64,000 bases of DNA from Streblospio benedicti. Lineage: Eukaryota; Annelida; Polychaeta; Spionida; Spionidae. The number at the start of each line of letters is the position of its first letter. Position 1 is the stretch's first letter. Positions 63,372-64,000 of this stretch are shown here, piece after piece. The DNA lies in the NCBI GenBank assembly GCA_019095985.1, contig CM032662.1, forward strand, positions 20,157,244 through 20,221,243. Reading direction: 5' to 3'. Position numbers and translations under genes: made by a program. A model generated the notes under the pieces. That model was not told where the DNA came from. It did not search any database and saw only the letters and a program-made list of their open reading frames with translations.

Positions 63372-64000
63372 CTAGAAATTATATCTATCGGTAAATATCA
63401 ATATAAAGATTTGATTTTGTATTTCAAAAATAGTAAAAATAAATACAAACAACCTAGTTAATTACTGGCTAATATTTCAAACATGACCTCTCAGTCATCC
63501 TTCAATGGAGCCTAAGACGTCGCATGTGATGACTCAATGTGATGTCAGGAGATGCAAGGGTGTGAGTGTCCTCTGAGTAGCCCCTTGGATTCAAAATACT
63601 GTCTGATATGTATGATAGAGCATATGCGGGTTCATCTTCTTTATATATACGTAATCCTGAAGTCACACCCTATCATACTGTGTGATGTCATCATGCTCTA
63701 ATGAAGGATGGCTGTGAGGCATGGATGTGCCATAAGTATATGCACAGTACACACCTGCATAACATTTTTTTGTTTTTTGTTCTAGTAATGTGTGAAATTA
63801 TATAGGTTAAAATAAGTTACTAAAAATTTCTATTGCTTAGAAAAGTGCTACTTGAAGCAATCAAGTGACAATCCCCTACTTGCGTGCTCAACTTAAGGAA
63901 AGGAATTGAACAAGTATTTATCAATCAATGAACCCATGATCTGTGCCCTGGGATCTCTACACCACCTGGGAGCACTTTATCTGTAGTATGTGTACATGTA
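63372..64000. other. Intron or upstream part of the START gene
   Basis: No exon recognised. Most of the stretch is taken up by a 243-bp foldback element at 63482-63724. Confidence 0.6.
63482..63724. mobile_element. 243-bp foldback MITE-like element
   Basis: Left end CATGACCTCTCAGTCATCC pairs with the right end read in reverse (CATGCCTCACAGCCATCC), and both continue CTTCA. Internal TGATGTCA and GGGTGTGA blocks also recur in inverted order, so most of the element folds on itself. No clear target duplication; superfamily unknown. Confidence 0.65.

Overview
The window is intron-rich, AT-rich animal DNA, probably from a marine invertebrate. The large introns, the number of short inverted-repeat transposons and the papilin architecture argue for a lophotrochozoan or an invertebrate deuterostome. 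The sequence alone does not settle the phylum. Nearly all of it is one very long plus-strand gene, a papilin-like extracellular-matrix protein, running from the left edge (its signal-peptide exon is not visible) to a stop codon at 60786-60788. I assembled 57 exons by hand from splice sites and codon phase. Every junction keeps frame, and the total of 9,933 nt is 3,310 codons plus the stop.

Order of parts in the protein, with residues numbered within the visible product: (1) residues 1-100, a TSP1 repeat with a furin-like RSKR just upstream; (2) residues 100-300, an ADAMTS-type cysteine-rich module and spacer; (3) residues 300-658, six more TSP1 repeats; (4) residues 658-1074, thirteen tandem short cassettes of the form C-x5-G-C-C-x-D-G; (5) residues 1075-2660, nineteen Kunitz/BPTI-type domains, mostly one per symmetric phase 1-1 exon, with proline-, acid-, base- and Ser/Thr-rich linker exons between them; (6) residues 2660-2726, an antistasin-like cysteine module; (7) a WAP domain; (8) a fourteenth, isolated GCC cassette; (9) an Ig domain, an acidic linker, then two more Ig domains; (10) a C-terminal PLAC domain. 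This is the papilin order (TSP1, ADAMTS spacer, TSP1s, cassettes, Kunitz, WAP, Ig, PLAC), with a large Kunitz array and an unusually large cassette array.

Tail to tail with it, on the minus strand at 62035-63371, lie the last four exons of a START lipid-binding-domain protein that continues beyond the right edge. The two genes share about 1.2 kb of 3' sequence.

The introns hold non-autonomous DNA transposons: a 508-bp hAT-like element with an 8-bp target duplication (23431-23938), smaller inverted-repeat elements at 20831, 40904, 49827 and 63482, and a nested inverted-repeat structure at 59168-60503. The last has hammerhead-ribozyme-like motifs in both arms and in a 456-bp insert. Several short tandem repeats and one 100-N assembly gap (38670-38769) are also present. 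The most unusual coding features are the pair of Kunitz domains with a roughly 25-30 residue insertion in the reactive-site loop, the isolated GCC cassette, and the wide range of P1 residues across the Kunitz array.
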